A stretch of 64,000 bases of DNA, from positions 81,597-145,596 of the forward strand of contig NZ_BAVZ01000011.1 of assembly GCF_000576305.1 (NCBI RefSeq). Direction: 5' to 3'. The notes beneath the pieces are model-generated. The model was given only the letters and a program-made list of their open reading frames with translations, did no database searches and had not been told where the DNA came from. The position numbers were made by a program, and so were the translations under genes. The DNA is from Paenibacillus pini JCM 16418. Lineage in GTDB: Bacteria; Bacillota; Bacilli; Paenibacillales; Paenibacillaceae. Shown in pieces: positions 37,686-46,761 of the stretch (within the stretch, counting starts at the first letter, position 1; every line of letters starts with the position of its first letter).

Positions 37686-37731
37686 AATAGCAAACGTGGT
37701 CCTCAACTTTCGAGGGCCATTTCGCTATTCA
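37686..37731 (+). terminator. Stem-loop after the manganese catalase gene
   Basis: AATAGC and TGGTCCTC pair with GAGGGCCA and GCTATT, giving a two-part stem (37686-37730). There is no strong T tract. Confidence 0.45.
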
Positions 37732-37867
37732 TGTATTCAAAATTTGGAAGTAGTCATTTAAGTTATTTGGAAGGTTTTTTTCTTATGCTTATAAAATGGG
37801 TAAAAGACAGGAGGGGAAGAAGGCTGTATTGACTTCTCCCCGACTAACTGCATAGGAGATGGACTTC

Positions 37868-38842
37868 ATGAAGAATGTATTCGTATTAGGTGGGACTGGA
37901 TTTCTTGGCTATTTTACAGTTAAAGAATTAGTGAAACGGGGATATAAAGTATCGACTTTATCGCGGCATGCTATGCCAACAGAGGATCTTTTGCCTCGTG
38001 AAGTCGAACATAGAGTAGGAAATATCAATGATATGTCAGATGAAGATATCCAGAAGATGCTGAAGGGCATCGACGGATTTATATATGCTTCTGGAGCAGA
38101 TGAAAGGACGTTGCCTGAGGCTCCAGCGATGAAATTTTTCTATGAGGCAAACGTACTTCCTACACAGCGTATCGCTAGATTAGCCAAACAAGCAGGTGTT
38201 AAAAAATTCGTACTATTAAGTTCATACTTTGCCCATTTTGCAGAAGAATGGTCTGATATTCCCTTGAAAAACAATGCCTATCCACGCTCTCGTATGCTAC
38301 AAGAAGAAGTGGCGTTTATGGAAGGTGAGGGTGTAATGGATGTTATGAGCTTGCGTTTACCATACATTTTCGGTGTGATGCCAGGCCGAATGCCACTGTG
38401 GACGATGTTTGTAAACAGAGTAAAAGATCAGAAGATCGTTTCTGTACTGGGCGGAGGTACGGCAATGGTTACAGCGCAGCAGGTTGCGGAAGCGACCATC
38501 GGTGCGTTGGAGCATGGTGAACATAGCGCCAAATATTCAATATGTGGCTTGAATATGAAGCATAGCGAGTTTCATCAAATGGTAGTGGATGCGCTGGGAC
38601 AGGAAGAAGATAGTACAGTCAAGGTTGTACCCCTAGCTCAAATGAAGCCAGTTATGGAGCAGATTGATGAAAAGAACGCCGAAGCGGGTAAAGAGCAAGG
38701 TGTTCATATGAGCATGATGGCAGAAATTCAAAATCGAGATGCCTATCTCGATCCAGCAGACACCATGTCCATTCTCAAATATAATGAATACGATATCCGC
38801 GCATCAATCGAGGAGACGCTTCGTAAATGTGTTCAAGGATAG
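37868..38842 (+). CDS. NAD-dependent epimerase/dehydratase family protein (atypical SDR)
   Basis: A 324-residue extended short-chain dehydrogenase-like protein. NVFVLGGTGFLGYFTVKEL is the nucleotide-binding motif and FVLLSSYFAHF the Ser-containing strand. Where the catalytic YxxxK is expected the sequence has AYPRSRMLQEE, that is YxxxR, so classical epimerase chemistry is doubtful; atypical SDRs with this change often act as reductases or regulators. The second ATG (nine nt after AGGAG) is the better start; the first abuts the site. It is monocistronic. Confidence 0.82.
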   Translation: MKNVFVLGGTGFLGYFTVKELVKRGYKVSTLSRHAMPTEDLLPREVEHRVGNINDMSDEDIQKMLKGIDGFIYASGADERTLPEAPAMKFFYEANVLPTQRIARLAKQAGVKKFVLLSSYFAHFAEEWSDIPLKNNAYPRSRMLQEEVAFMEGEGVMDVMSLRLPYIFGVMPGRMPLWTMFVNRVKDQKIVSVLGGGTAMVTAQQVAEATIGALEHGEHSAKYSICGLNMKHSEFHQMVVDALGQEEDSTVKVVPLAQMKPVMEQIDEKNAEAGKEQGVHMSMMAEIQNRDAYLDPADTMSILKYNEYDIRASIEETLRKCVQG

Positions 38843-39167
38843 TTCGAATGACGAATAATATACTTATTGACGAAATATAGAACCCGCGCCTCTCAGGAAA
38901 ACCCACTAAGAAACATCACAAAAAAACGACTCTCATTCTGATTTTATGAATGGAAGTTGTTTTTTTGTTTACATATTTACCTCGGAAGGAGTGTCATTTG
39001 GCTTTCATTGCCGTTATTGCGTTTTAACTATTAAAAGCGAAGTATTATCTCAAAGGAAATTAATCATTTGATTCTAAGAAATTATCTTTATAAAGTCTTT
39101 ATCAATTCTTCTAAGTTTCTTCTTTTCTCCATGTTATGATAACAGCCTAAAAAATAATGAGGGAAAA
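38843..39167 (+). other. 325-nt intergenic region with a terminator, AT-rich leader of the oxidase gene
   Basis: AAAAACGACTCTCATTC (38926 on) pairs with GAATGGAAGTTGTTTTT, with a few wobbles, and ends in TTTTTTT near 38967, a good terminator for the epimerase gene. The remaining 200 nt are very AT-rich. TATGAT near 39135 is a possible -10 element for the copper-oxidase operon, without a convincing -35. No gene is visible. Confidence 0.5.
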
Positions 39168-40802
39168 GTGACTAAAATGAAAAAAGGTTTTATCCCGAGT
39201 AACAAAGGAATGGTATTAATTGCTTCTGTCGTGTTTCTAGGGTTAATTGTTTGGGGCTGTCTTTTATACAATGATATAACAAACATAAATACAAAAAATC
39301 CACCCACTGGTATGAAGTCTAATACGAAATCTGTAACATCACTCACCACTCCAGATTCGAAAAGAAATACAAAAACTTTTGATATTCAGGCACAGGTAGA
39401 AAACATTAGCTTAGGGAATGGAAAAAAACTGGAGGCATGGACATTTGGTGGTACTTCACCAGGTACTGAAATTCGAGTGAAACAAGGGGATAGCGTTGTT
39501 GTACATTTAAAAAATGAATTGCCAGTAGCTCTTACCATTCATTGGCACGGCTTAGATGTTCCCGCAGCTGTAGATGGTGTTGCAGGTATTACACAAGATG
39601 CGATTAAGCCTGGTGAAACATATACTTACACTTTTAATGCCGATCAAGTAGGGACATATTGGTATCATTCTCATCAAATGAGTGCGGAGCAGACGGAGCG
39701 TGGCTTATTTGGTGCGATTGTGATTGAACCAAATACACCTATGGTACAATATGAACAAGATTACACCATTGCAATTCACGAGTGGAAAACAGGCGTTGAA
39801 AAGTCTTTTGATGATGCAGATAATCATAATGATCAAAAAAATGATAATAATGATGAACAAGATGTAGACTGGAGTTCCCCAAAAGATAAAACGTTTGGTG
39901 GTGCTCTCATGACGCCAACCAAAGATCAGTTAGAAGAACTATCGGATGGAGAAGATTATGATGTTTTTACATTAAATAATACAAGTGAAGGTTTACATCT
40001 TGACGCAAAACCAGGTGAAACTGTACGCCTTCGTCTGATTAATACATCCAATAATACACATGTAATGACGCTCATTGGTGCACCCTTTCAAATCATTGGA
40101 CTCGATGGTCGGGATATTAAAGGAGGATCTCAGCTAGATCAGGCTATTCTTCCAATAGGAGCGGCACAACGTTACGATTTGGTTTTTGAAATGCCGAACG
40201 TGGGATCGGTGAAGCTTGTAAACGTCAATCCTTCTAAGCGTATGAATAATATGCTGAATGCAACCATTGGAGAAGGGATATCACCTAAAATACCTGTTAA
40301 TTTAAAAAGTTACCCGTGGTTCGACTTCACAAAATACGGACATAAAGAAGTTGGCAAATTTACAATTGATTCTAAGTTTACCCAAAGCTTAGACATGGTT
40401 TTAGCAGAAGGGAGTTACGGTGAAAAAAGGTGGGTCTATACTATTAATGGGAAATCAGGTTCCGATATTCCACCCATTAAGGTGAAAATAGGAGATACCG
40501 TGAAGATCCGTTTTCGAAATAAAGGCGTAGAGATTCATCCGATGCATGTACACGGCCACACATTTCAAGTGATTTCTAAAAATGGAAAAGCTATGGAAGG
40601 GAGTCCAATTTACACGGATACCGTGAATATCTTTCCGGGTGAAGAATATGAAATTGCCCTTGAAGCTAATAATAGTGGACTATGGATGGTCCATTGTCAT
40701 GATCTCGTTCATGCTGAGATGGGTATGCATACGATGATGAATTATGAAGGGGTTACGACGCCATTTTCAACTGGAGAACATTCCGGTAATCATCCAGAAT
40801 AA
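39168..40802 (+). CDS. Multicopper oxidase
   Basis: A membrane-anchored laccase-like oxidase of 544 residues. An N-terminal hydrophobic segment (about 14-36) precedes three cupredoxin domains. Copper ligands are visible in order: IHWHGLDVP and YWYHSHQMS, then HPMHVHGHTFQV and HCHDLVHAEMGMH near the C-terminus, which includes the type 1 Cys. A Met-rich copper-entry region is not evident. A D/N-rich insert (NHNDQKNDNNDEQD, about 220-235) is unusual. The GTG start lies close behind GAGGG; the ATG three codons later is an alternative. Twenty nt downstream begins a histidine kinase. Function is probably Cu(I) or Mn(II) oxidation or envelope copper tolerance. Confidence 0.93.
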   Translation: MTKMKKGFIPSNKGMVLIASVVFLGLIVWGCLLYNDITNINTKNPPTGMKSNTKSVTSLTTPDSKRNTKTFDIQAQVENISLGNGKKLEAWTFGGTSPGTEIRVKQGDSVVVHLKNELPVALTIHWHGLDVPAAVDGVAGITQDAIKPGETYTYTFNADQVGTYWYHSHQMSAEQTERGLFGAIVIEPNTPMVQYEQDYTIAIHEWKTGVEKSFDDADNHNDQKNDNNDEQDVDWSSPKDKTFGGALMTPTKDQLEELSDGEDYDVFTLNNTSEGLHLDAKPGETVRLRLINTSNNTHVMTLIGAPFQIIGLDGRDIKGGSQLDQAILPIGAAQRYDLVFEMPNVGSVKLVNVNPSKRMNNMLNATIGEGISPKIPVNLKSYPWFDFTKYGHKEVGKFTIDSKFTQSLDMVLAEGSYGEKRWVYTINGKSGSDIPPIKVKIGDTVKIRFRNKGVEIHPMHVHGHTFQVISKNGKAMEGSPIYTDTVNIFPGEEYEIALEANNSGLWMVHCHDLVHAEMGMHTMMNYEGVTTPFSTGEHSGNHPE

Positions 40803-40822
40803 GTGAATATGGGAGTTATTTC

Positions 40823-42304
40823 ATGTCAATACGTATTAAGCTACTGTTATCCTATATCGCTATGATCATCATCCCGATTATTTTTTGTGGTATAACGATC
40901 ATGTTAATTAGCTTTGCTCTGTTTGGTGATAATCGTATTATGAGATCTTTTATAGATATAGATCATCAAACGACGGTAAGAAATACAGAGGATGAAGATG
41001 ATATTTTTAGTAGATTGAAAGTCCTTTCATCTTACACGCCGAAGCAAATAGAAGATGAAATGTTTCTAAAAAAGACAGATCAAGAACTGAATAAGAACCA
41101 AGCTGGTCTACTCATTCGGAAAAATGAACGGCTTATCTATGTATCGCCCTACTTTGAACAGTATTCATTTGAGAAATTTCTTCCTCCATTTGAAGGGAAG
41201 GGGCAAATAGAAGATCTGGGTTTCAAAATTGAGGATGTTTACTTTTACTATAAACAATTTGATTATTACGATGTAAATAACAATGCCGTTAGTATTATTG
41301 TCATTGAACATATAAGCCCAATAGAAGAAATGGCACGTAAATATTTTGTATTGTTCGTTGTTACGTTAGTCATTGGGCTTATTGTTACCAATGGGATCAT
41401 GACGTATTACATGTCCCGAAGTATTATTAAACCGTTGCGTTCATTAAAGCTGGCAACCGAAAGAATTCAAAGGGGAGACTTAGACTTTCAAGTCATTCCT
41501 CACAAACATGATGAAATTGGCGAATTAAGTTTATCCTTTGAAGAAATGCGCTGTAGGTTGAAAGAATCGGTAGAGGTGCAAGTTCAATATGAAAGGAATC
41601 GTAAGGAGTTACTCTCCAATATTTCACATGACTTACGAACACCGATTATGGCTATAAAGGGCTATGTACAAGGAATCAAAGAAGGTGTCGCACGTACGCC
41701 AGAACAGTTAAACAAGTACTTAACCATTATTTACAATAAAGTATTTGATATGGATCAATTAATTAATGAGCTGTTCTTATTCTCAAAGCTTGATTTAAAA
41801 GAGGAACCCTTTCAGTTAGAACAAGTTGAAATTTATCAATACTTAGCCGATTGTATTGAAGAACTTCAACTAGAATTGCAAGATAAAGGGATTACCATCG
41901 GATGGGAAGCCCAACTAAAAACGACAATCTTCGTTATATGTGATCGGGAAAAATTACGACGTGTAATTATGAACGTGATTTGGAATAGTGTGAAATATAT
42001 GGATAAGGAATCAGGATTCATTGGGATTCATATGTCTGTAAATAGCGAGTTTGTAACGATTGAAATCAAGGATAATGGAATGGGTATAGAGGCAGAAGCC
42101 CTTCCACATATCTTTGAAAGGCTCTATCGAGGGGATCATTCTCGAAATTCTAACACAGGTGGAAGTGGAATTGGATTATCTATTGCACACCATATCATTA
42201 GCCAGCACGGCGGGAAGATATGGGTAACGAGTGAAAAAGGAAAAGGAACAACCCTTTCGTTTACACTGCGAAGAATTGATCAGGAAGAAGGGGAAAATTC
42301 ATGA
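40823..42304 (+). CDS. Sensor histidine kinase
   Basis: A 493-residue membrane kinase. Two membrane segments (about 8-34 and 173-197) enclose an extracytoplasmic sensor of about 140 residues. A HAMP region (about 198-250) follows, then HisKA with phospho-acceptor His269 in SNISHDLRTPIM. The HATPase domain contains NVIWNSVKYM, DNGMGIE and GGSGIGLSIAHHI. Its end overlaps the response regulator by 4 nt. Coupling with a multicopper oxidase suggests sensing of a metal or of envelope oxidative stress, but the sensor domain shows no Cys/His metal cluster that I can see. Confidence 0.95.
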   Translation: MSIRIKLLLSYIAMIIIPIIFCGITIMLISFALFGDNRIMRSFIDIDHQTTVRNTEDEDDIFSRLKVLSSYTPKQIEDEMFLKKTDQELNKNQAGLLIRKNERLIYVSPYFEQYSFEKFLPPFEGKGQIEDLGFKIEDVYFYYKQFDYYDVNNNAVSIIVIEHISPIEEMARKYFVLFVVTLVIGLIVTNGIMTYYMSRSIIKPLRSLKLATERIQRGDLDFQVIPHKHDEIGELSLSFEEMRCRLKESVEVQVQYERNRKELLSNISHDLRTPIMAIKGYVQGIKEGVARTPEQLNKYLTIIYNKVFDMDQLINELFLFSKLDLKEEPFQLEQVEIYQYLADCIEELQLELQDKGITIGWEAQLKTTIFVICDREKLRRVIMNVIWNSVKYMDKESGFIGIHMSVNSEFVTIEIKDNGMGIEAEALPHIFERLYRGDHSRNSNTGGSGIGLSIAHHIISQHGGKIWVTSEKGKGTTLSFTLRRIDQEEGENS

Positions 42305-42990
42305 AAAAAATATTGATTATTGAAGACGAAGCGGTTATTGCAGATTTAGAAAAAGACTATTTAGATGTATCTGGGTACGCCGTGGATATCGAATACTCTG
42401 GAGAAAAGGGATTAAAGAGAATACTTGAAGAAAAGTATGATTTGCTTATTTTAGATATCATGCTACCGGTAGTAGATGGATATGAAATTTGCAAACAAGT
42501 CCGTTTAAAGAAAGACATTCCCATTCTTATGGTTTCTGCGAAGCAAGAGGAAGTAAATAAAATTAAAGGGCTAGGTTTTGGTGCAGATGATTATATTATT
42601 AAACCCTTTAGTCCAAGTGAACTTGTAGCTCGTGTTAACGCTCATCTCGCTCGCTATGACCGTTTGACAGGAAACCGCGAACACATAAAAGATGAAATTC
42701 GCATCCGTGGACTGTTCATTGATAAAGCGGCGCATCGTGTTTTTGTAAATGGAACGGAAGCGATCTTAACAGGAAAAGAGTTTGAATTGTTAACTTGTAT
42801 GGCGGAATACCCAAACCAAGTATTCAGTAAGGAACGTCTAATGAAAAGCGTGTGGGGAATGGACGTTATGGTTGATACAGCAACAGTTGCTGTACATATA
42901 AAAAATCTTCGCAGAAAAATTGAACTTGATCCATTTGATAAGTCATATATTGAAACCATATGGGGTATAGGATATCGATTCACGAAATAA
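42301..42990 (+). CDS. OmpR-family response regulator
   Basis: A 229-residue regulator with a receiver domain (1-120; acidic pocket Glu8-Asp9, phospho-Asp52 in LLILDIMLPVVDG, Lys in YIIKPFSP) and a C-terminal winged helix (about 130-228; HIKNLRRKIELDP, IWGIGYRF). The start lies inside the kinase gene. Partner of the kinase; the oxidase gene is its likely target. Three-gene operon oxidase-kinase-regulator is inferred from spacing. Confidence 0.96.
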   Translation: MKKILIIEDEAVIADLEKDYLDVSGYAVDIEYSGEKGLKRILEEKYDLLILDIMLPVVDGYEICKQVRLKKDIPILMVSAKQEEVNKIKGLGFGADDYIIKPFSPSELVARVNAHLARYDRLTGNREHIKDEIRIRGLFIDKAAHRVFVNGTEAILTGKEFELLTCMAEYPNQVFSKERLMKSVWGMDVMVDTATVAVHIKNLRRKIELDPFDKSYIETIWGIGYRFTK

Positions 42991-43071
42991 ATGAAACAAT
43001 GACAATCTGTATTTCATCAATCAATCCCCGTTTACGGGCAAGACAGAAGTAGTTAGAATCAATTTATTGAA

Positions 43072-43100
43072 GAAAAGCTTGAAGAATCAAGCTTTTCTTT
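43072..43100. terminator. Terminator after the two-component genes
   Basis: GAAAAGCTTGA (43072-43082) and TCAAGCTTTTC (43087-43097) form a perfect stem with a four-base loop, ending TTTTC on the plus strand and A-rich on the other side. Confidence 0.75.
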
Positions 43101-43103
43101 TCT

Positions 43104-43262
43104 ATGTGCAGGCATAATCTTATCTATAATACCGAGACCATTCAGACAGTAAACAGTGATTTACGTTTTAAATTTACCGCTGCCGATGATATGGATATTT
43201 CTGTTGTTGTTAAGAAGTACGACAGCCGGGGTAATGGTAAATCAAAAAAAAATGATCATTGA
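43104..43262 (+). pseudogene. Possible gene fragment of 52 codons
   Basis: An open frame beginning MCRHNLIYNTETIQTVNSDL and continuing through FKFTAADDMDISVVVKKYDS reads like a real beta-rich protein segment, not random sequence. It has no ribosome site and ends within the -35 element of the arsenic promoter. It is probably the tail of a gene deleted when the arsenic or copper block was inserted. The family is not recognised. Confidence 0.35.
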
Positions 43263-43310
43263 CGATGCATACTCATCCTGCTACAATCATCACATCAATA
43301 AAAATTGATG
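43259..43310 (+). promoter_or_regulatory. ars promoter and ArsR operator
   Basis: TTGACG (43259-43264), a 17-nt spacer and TACAAT (43282-43287) form a strong promoter. Directly downstream CATCAAT-AAAA-ATTGATG (43293-43310) is a perfect inverted repeat of the ATCAA-N6-TTGAT type bound by ArsR repressors. Confidence 0.8.
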
Positions 43311-43330
43311 GATGAAAAGAAGGTGATACC

Positions 43331-43639
43331 ATGATCAATACTACAATTGATGATGCTACTTTGAACAAATATGAACAAAAGTTTAAAGCCTTATCCGACA
43401 AAAATCGTTTGAAAATTATATATGAATTGAATCAGAAAGGGAAGGTTTGTGTATGTGACTTGACCGATCTGCTTGGTTTGCCTCAATCCAAACTGTCCTA
43501 TCACTTGAAAATGCTTCTGGATGCAAATATTATTCTCATGGAGCGTATTGGAAAATGGAATTATTACGAACTAAACGAAGAGGAAATCAAAGGACTATTG
43601 TCTGATAAGCTATGGTGTATTTTTTATCCGAATACTTGA
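43331..43639 (+). CDS. arsR: ArsR family arsenic-responsive repressor
   Basis: A 102-residue winged-helix repressor. KVCVCDLTDLLGLPQSKLSY contains the CVC metal-binding pair (Cys40, Cys42) at the start of the recognition helix, as in arsenite-sensing ArsR proteins. LSDKNRLKIIYEL is the preceding helix, and the wing follows (ERIGKWNYYEL). It is the first gene of the ars operon and sits directly behind its own operator. Arsenite binding should release DNA and induce the flavoprotein and ArsB genes. Confidence 0.93.
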   Translation: MINTTIDDATLNKYEQKFKALSDKNRLKIIYELNQKGKVCVCDLTDLLGLPQSKLSYHLKMLLDANIILMERIGKWNYYELNEEEIKGLLSDKLWCIFYPNT

Positions 43640-43660
43640 TGATCATTTTTTTGTTTATCA

Positions 43661-43678
43661 CATCAAAATAAATTGATT
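43661..43678. promoter_or_regulatory. Second ArsR-type operator between arsR and the flavoprotein gene
   Basis: ATCAAAATAAATTGAT (43662-43677) repeats the ATCAA-N6-TTGAT pattern of the upstream operator, so repression may act a second time within the operon. Confidence 0.6.
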
Positions 43679-43705
43679 CGTTAACTGATGAAGGAGAATT
43701 TCATT

Positions 43706-45124
43706 ATGAAAAATATTGATTTTAAGATCGTCAATTCTGATTGCTGTGCTTCAACAGAGTGCGGTAACGAATCTGAAGTGTTTGAGGAGAAAAATAAAGC
43801 CTCAAGTTCAAACCAAAGCAGCCTTCCTGTAGCAATTATCGGGGCTGGTCCAGTCGGATTAGCGGCTGCAGCTGAGCTCGTTTCTCGGAATCAAAGTTTT
43901 ATCCTTCTGGAGGCTGGTCCCGCGGTTAGTCAACATATCCGTGAGTGGGGACATGTGCATTTGTTTTCACCATGGCAGTATAATGTCAACAAAGCCGCAG
44001 AATCATTATTAAATAAATATGGGTGGAATACTCCCCCAGCCGATGAATTACCCTTGGGAAACGAAATTGTAACGCAGTACTTGGAGCCACTCGCCGAACT
44101 ACCTGAGATCAAACCCTTTATCTTGTTGAATTCAAAGGTAATTGCCGTTAGCAAACAAGACACAGATAAAATGAAATCGGCAAATCGTGAGCAGCAGCCG
44201 TTCGTACTTTATGTTGAATCCGAGGGAAAGACTAAACGCATTGTTGCAAGAGCAGTTATTGATGCATCGGGTACTTGGAGCAATCCTAATCCTTTGTATG
44301 CTAGTGGGGTCTGGACGAAAGAAGAGCGAGCTTTGAAAGAGCATATATTCTATGGCATTCCAGAAATTAATAAGGAAAATCAATTGAAATACAAAGGGAA
44401 ACGCGTTGCAGTTGTCGGAAGTGGGCATTCAGCGATAAATACCTTACTTGACCTAGCCACTTTAAAAGAAGCCAATCCAGAGACAGAGCTTTATTGGATT
44501 TTAAGAAAAAGAAATGTTGAAGTGGCCTATGGTGGTGAAGAGAACGACCAACTAGAAGCAAGAGGTGAGCTTGGCAGACGGATTCATCAGCTTGTCCACT
44601 TAAATCAAATTAAAGTGTATACTCCATTTAGAATTAAAGAGCTGATTCAAACAGGTCATCAGGTTCAAATATCAGGGACTTTACAAGGTGAATACACACA
44701 GATAAGCGAAATTGACCAAATCATCGTAAACACAGGAAGCCGTCCTGACTTTTCTATTCTAAAAGAAATCAGACTCAGTATAGATCCTACAACAGAGAGT
44801 GTTGAAGCCTTGGCTCCATTGATTGACCCGAACCTTCACAGCTGTGGAACGGTAAGACCACATGGTCAAAAAGAGCTTCAACATCATGAGAAAGACTTCT
44901 ATATCGTAGGTATGAAGAGTTACGGACGAGCGCCGACCTTTTTGATGGCCACAGGATATGAACAGGTTCGATCTATCGCGGCCTATCTAAGTGGTGACGT
45001 AGAGGGAGCTGCAAAGGTAGAACTTGAGCTACCTGAAACAGGTGTGTGTAGCTTGAATAATGCAGTGATTAGCTCAGATGAAAGCTGTTGTTCAACAAGA
45101 AAAGGGTCTGATGGTGACTTGTGA
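43706..45124 (+). CDS. Arsenic-operon FAD/NAD(P)-binding oxidoreductase with terminal Cys pairs
   Basis: A 472-residue flavoprotein. PVAIIGAGPVGLAAAAEL binds FAD, and VAVVGSGHSAINTLLDLA (about 227-244) is a second dinucleotide site, as in flavin monooxygenase-like proteins. Such genes occur in ars operons (often called ArsO-like), but their reaction is unsettled. Cys pairs mark both ends: Cys13-Cys14 and Cys19 near the N-terminus, Cys448 and Cys461-Cys462 near the C-terminus, suited to binding trivalent arsenic. The ATG after AAGGAG is preferred over an ATG six codons upstream. It is 18 nt from the ArsB start and under ArsR control. Confidence 0.8.
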   Translation: MKNIDFKIVNSDCCASTECGNESEVFEEKNKASSSNQSSLPVAIIGAGPVGLAAAAELVSRNQSFILLEAGPAVSQHIREWGHVHLFSPWQYNVNKAAESLLNKYGWNTPPADELPLGNEIVTQYLEPLAELPEIKPFILLNSKVIAVSKQDTDKMKSANREQQPFVLYVESEGKTKRIVARAVIDASGTWSNPNPLYASGVWTKEERALKEHIFYGIPEINKENQLKYKGKRVAVVGSGHSAINTLLDLATLKEANPETELYWILRKRNVEVAYGGEENDQLEARGELGRRIHQLVHLNQIKVYTPFRIKELIQTGHQVQISGTLQGEYTQISEIDQIIVNTGSRPDFSILKEIRLSIDPTTESVEALAPLIDPNLHSCGTVRPHGQKELQHHEKDFYIVGMKSYGRAPTFLMATGYEQVRSIAAYLSGDVEGAAKVELELPETGVCSLNNAVISSDESCCSTRKGSDGDL

Positions 45125-45143
45125 TTAATTGGAGGGTATAACA

Positions 45144-46439
45144 TTGATTTCCGTTATTTTAGCGATTGTTATTTTCTTGGTAACACTCACATTTGTTATT
45201 TGGCAGCCGAAGAACTTATCCATTGGATGGTCCGCGTGCGGCGGGGCTGTTCTGGCTCTGCTCTTAGGCGTGGTCACTTTCCAAGATGTCTGGGATGTTA
45301 CCCAAATTGTATGGAACGCAACACTAGCGTTTGTAGCCATCATTATCATTTCATTAATCCTTGATCGTATCGGATTTTTTGAATGGGCAGCATTACATAT
45401 GGCTAGAGCTGCACGTGGGAGTGGGTTACGTATGTTTATTTATGTGACCATCCTTGGTGCGATTGTTGCAGCATTTTTCGCAAACGACGGTGCCGCACTT
45501 ATTCTGACGCCTATCGTACTTGCGATGATGAGGGCACTACATTTTGATGAAAAGAAAGTATTTCCTTTCATCATAGCTAGTGGATTCATTGCGGATACAA
45601 CATCGCTGCCGCTCGTCGTAAGTAATCTGGTTAATATCGTTTCGGCAGACTTCTTCGGAATAACTTTCTTGGAATACGCTGGTCACATGATCATCCCGGA
45701 TTTATTCGCGTTGGGGGCAAGCATTTTAGTTCTGTATTTGTTCTTCCGTAGGAGCATTCCTAAGAAGTTTGATCTGCAGCATGTGAAGAAACCTTCTGAT
45801 GCCATCAAGGATCCAAAGATGTTCCGTTTGTCATGGATTGTACTTGCAGTACTTCTAGTTGGCTATTTTGCTAGCGAATTTTTAGATGTCCCAGTATCCA
45901 TAATCGCCGGGGTTATCGCCATCTTCTTTCTTCTTATGGCACAAAAAAGTCCAACGGTGCCTACCATGGATGTCATTAAAGGGGCTCCATGGGCAATTGT
46001 CTTTTTTTCCATAGGTATGTATGTAGTGGTATACGGGTTAAGAAATGCGGGATTAACCGATTTGCTAGCAAAAGTCATACAGCTTACTGCGGACCAAGGA
46101 TTGTTTATCGCAACGATGTCGATGGGTATTTTGTCAGCTCTACTCTCGTCACTCATGAACAATTTGCCTACCGTCATGATTGATGCGCTTGCTATTGACG
46201 CGACTCATACGACAGATACCATAAAAGAGGCTTTGATCTATGCCAATGTGATTGGCTCAGATTTAGGTCCTAAAATCACTCCGATCGGATCCCTCGCTAC
46301 ACTATTGTGGCTACATGTACTGGGAACCAAAGGAGTTAAAATTTCTTGGGGCACTTATTTTAAAACAGGAATGATCTTGACAGTTCCAACATTGATAATC
46401 ACTCTAGCAGGTCTCTACTTATGGTTATCTATCTTATGA
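45144..46439 (+). CDS. arsB: Arsenite efflux protein ArsB
   Basis: A 431-residue ArsB/NhaD-type membrane transporter with about twelve hydrophobic segments that extrudes arsenite or antimonite. Conserved segments include [13 protein letters not shown] [54 protein letters not shown] and [23 protein letters not shown] is the start, eight nt after GGAGGG; the longer frame from an earlier TTG would place the ribosome site inside the gene. It ends the operon before a terminator. No ArsA ATPase or ArsC reductase is present in this window. Confidence 0.95.
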   Translation: MISVILAIVIFLVTLTFVIWQPKNLSIGWSACGGAVLALLLGVVTFQDVWDVTQIVWNATLAFVAIIIISLILDRIGFFEWAALHMARAARGSGLRMFIYVTILGAIVAAFFANDGAALILTPIVLAMMRALHFDEKKVFPFIIASGFIADTTSLPLVVSNLVNIVSADFFGITFLEYAGHMIIPDLFALGASILVLYLFFRRSIPKKFDLQHVKKPSDAIKDPKMFRLSWIVLAVLLVGYFASEFLDVPVSIIAGVIAIFFLLMAQKSPTVPTMDVIKGAPWAIVFFSIGMYVVVYGLRNAGLTDLLAKVIQLTADQGLFIATMSMGILSALLSSLMNNLPTVMIDALAIDATHTTDTIKEALIYANVIGSDLGPKITPIGSLATLLWLHVLGTKGVKISWGTYFKTGMILTVPTLIITLAGLYLWLSIL

Positions 46440-46479
46440 TTTTATGTTAATGGGAGCAGCAGTTAACTGCACAAAGAAG

Positions 46480-46501
46480 CCGCGAATATCGCGGTTTTTT
46501 T
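46480..46501 (+). terminator. Terminator of the ars operon
   Basis: CCGCGA and TCGCGG form a short GC stem, followed by TTTTTTT. Confidence 0.8.
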
Positions 46502-46681
46502 GTTGTAATTATTTACTGCCCGATAGATATGTATTTATTAAAAGTACACATAAGTGCCTACTATAATAGTGGAAAATTGTAGCATTAACATATTATTCAA
46601 AATGAGATAACTATTAAGAAATGAGAATGGAGTGGATAAATGTTCCATGCAGCACAGATGAGGGTACTAATACTTATACGG

Positions 46682-46736
46682 TTGACAACCTGTATATACA
46701 AGACTATGATTGATCTGCAAACAACCTGTATATACA
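46682..46736 (+). promoter_or_regulatory. tre promoter with twin TreR operators
   Basis: TTGACA (46682-46687), a 17-nt spacer and TATGAT (46705-46710) form a near-consensus promoter. The palindrome TGTATATACA lies inside the spacer (46691-46700) and again at 46727-46736, each within a 19-nt identical direct repeat 36 bp apart. This matches the known TreR operator core, so repressor binding would block both polymerase entry and escape. Confidence 0.85.
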
Positions 46737-46761
46737 AGATGACTAAAAGGGTGGGTTTTAC

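Noticed and set aside
42654..42983. Minus-strand frame opposite the response regulator
   Set aside because: It is antisense to a clear OmpR-family gene, with no ribosome site or family resemblance.
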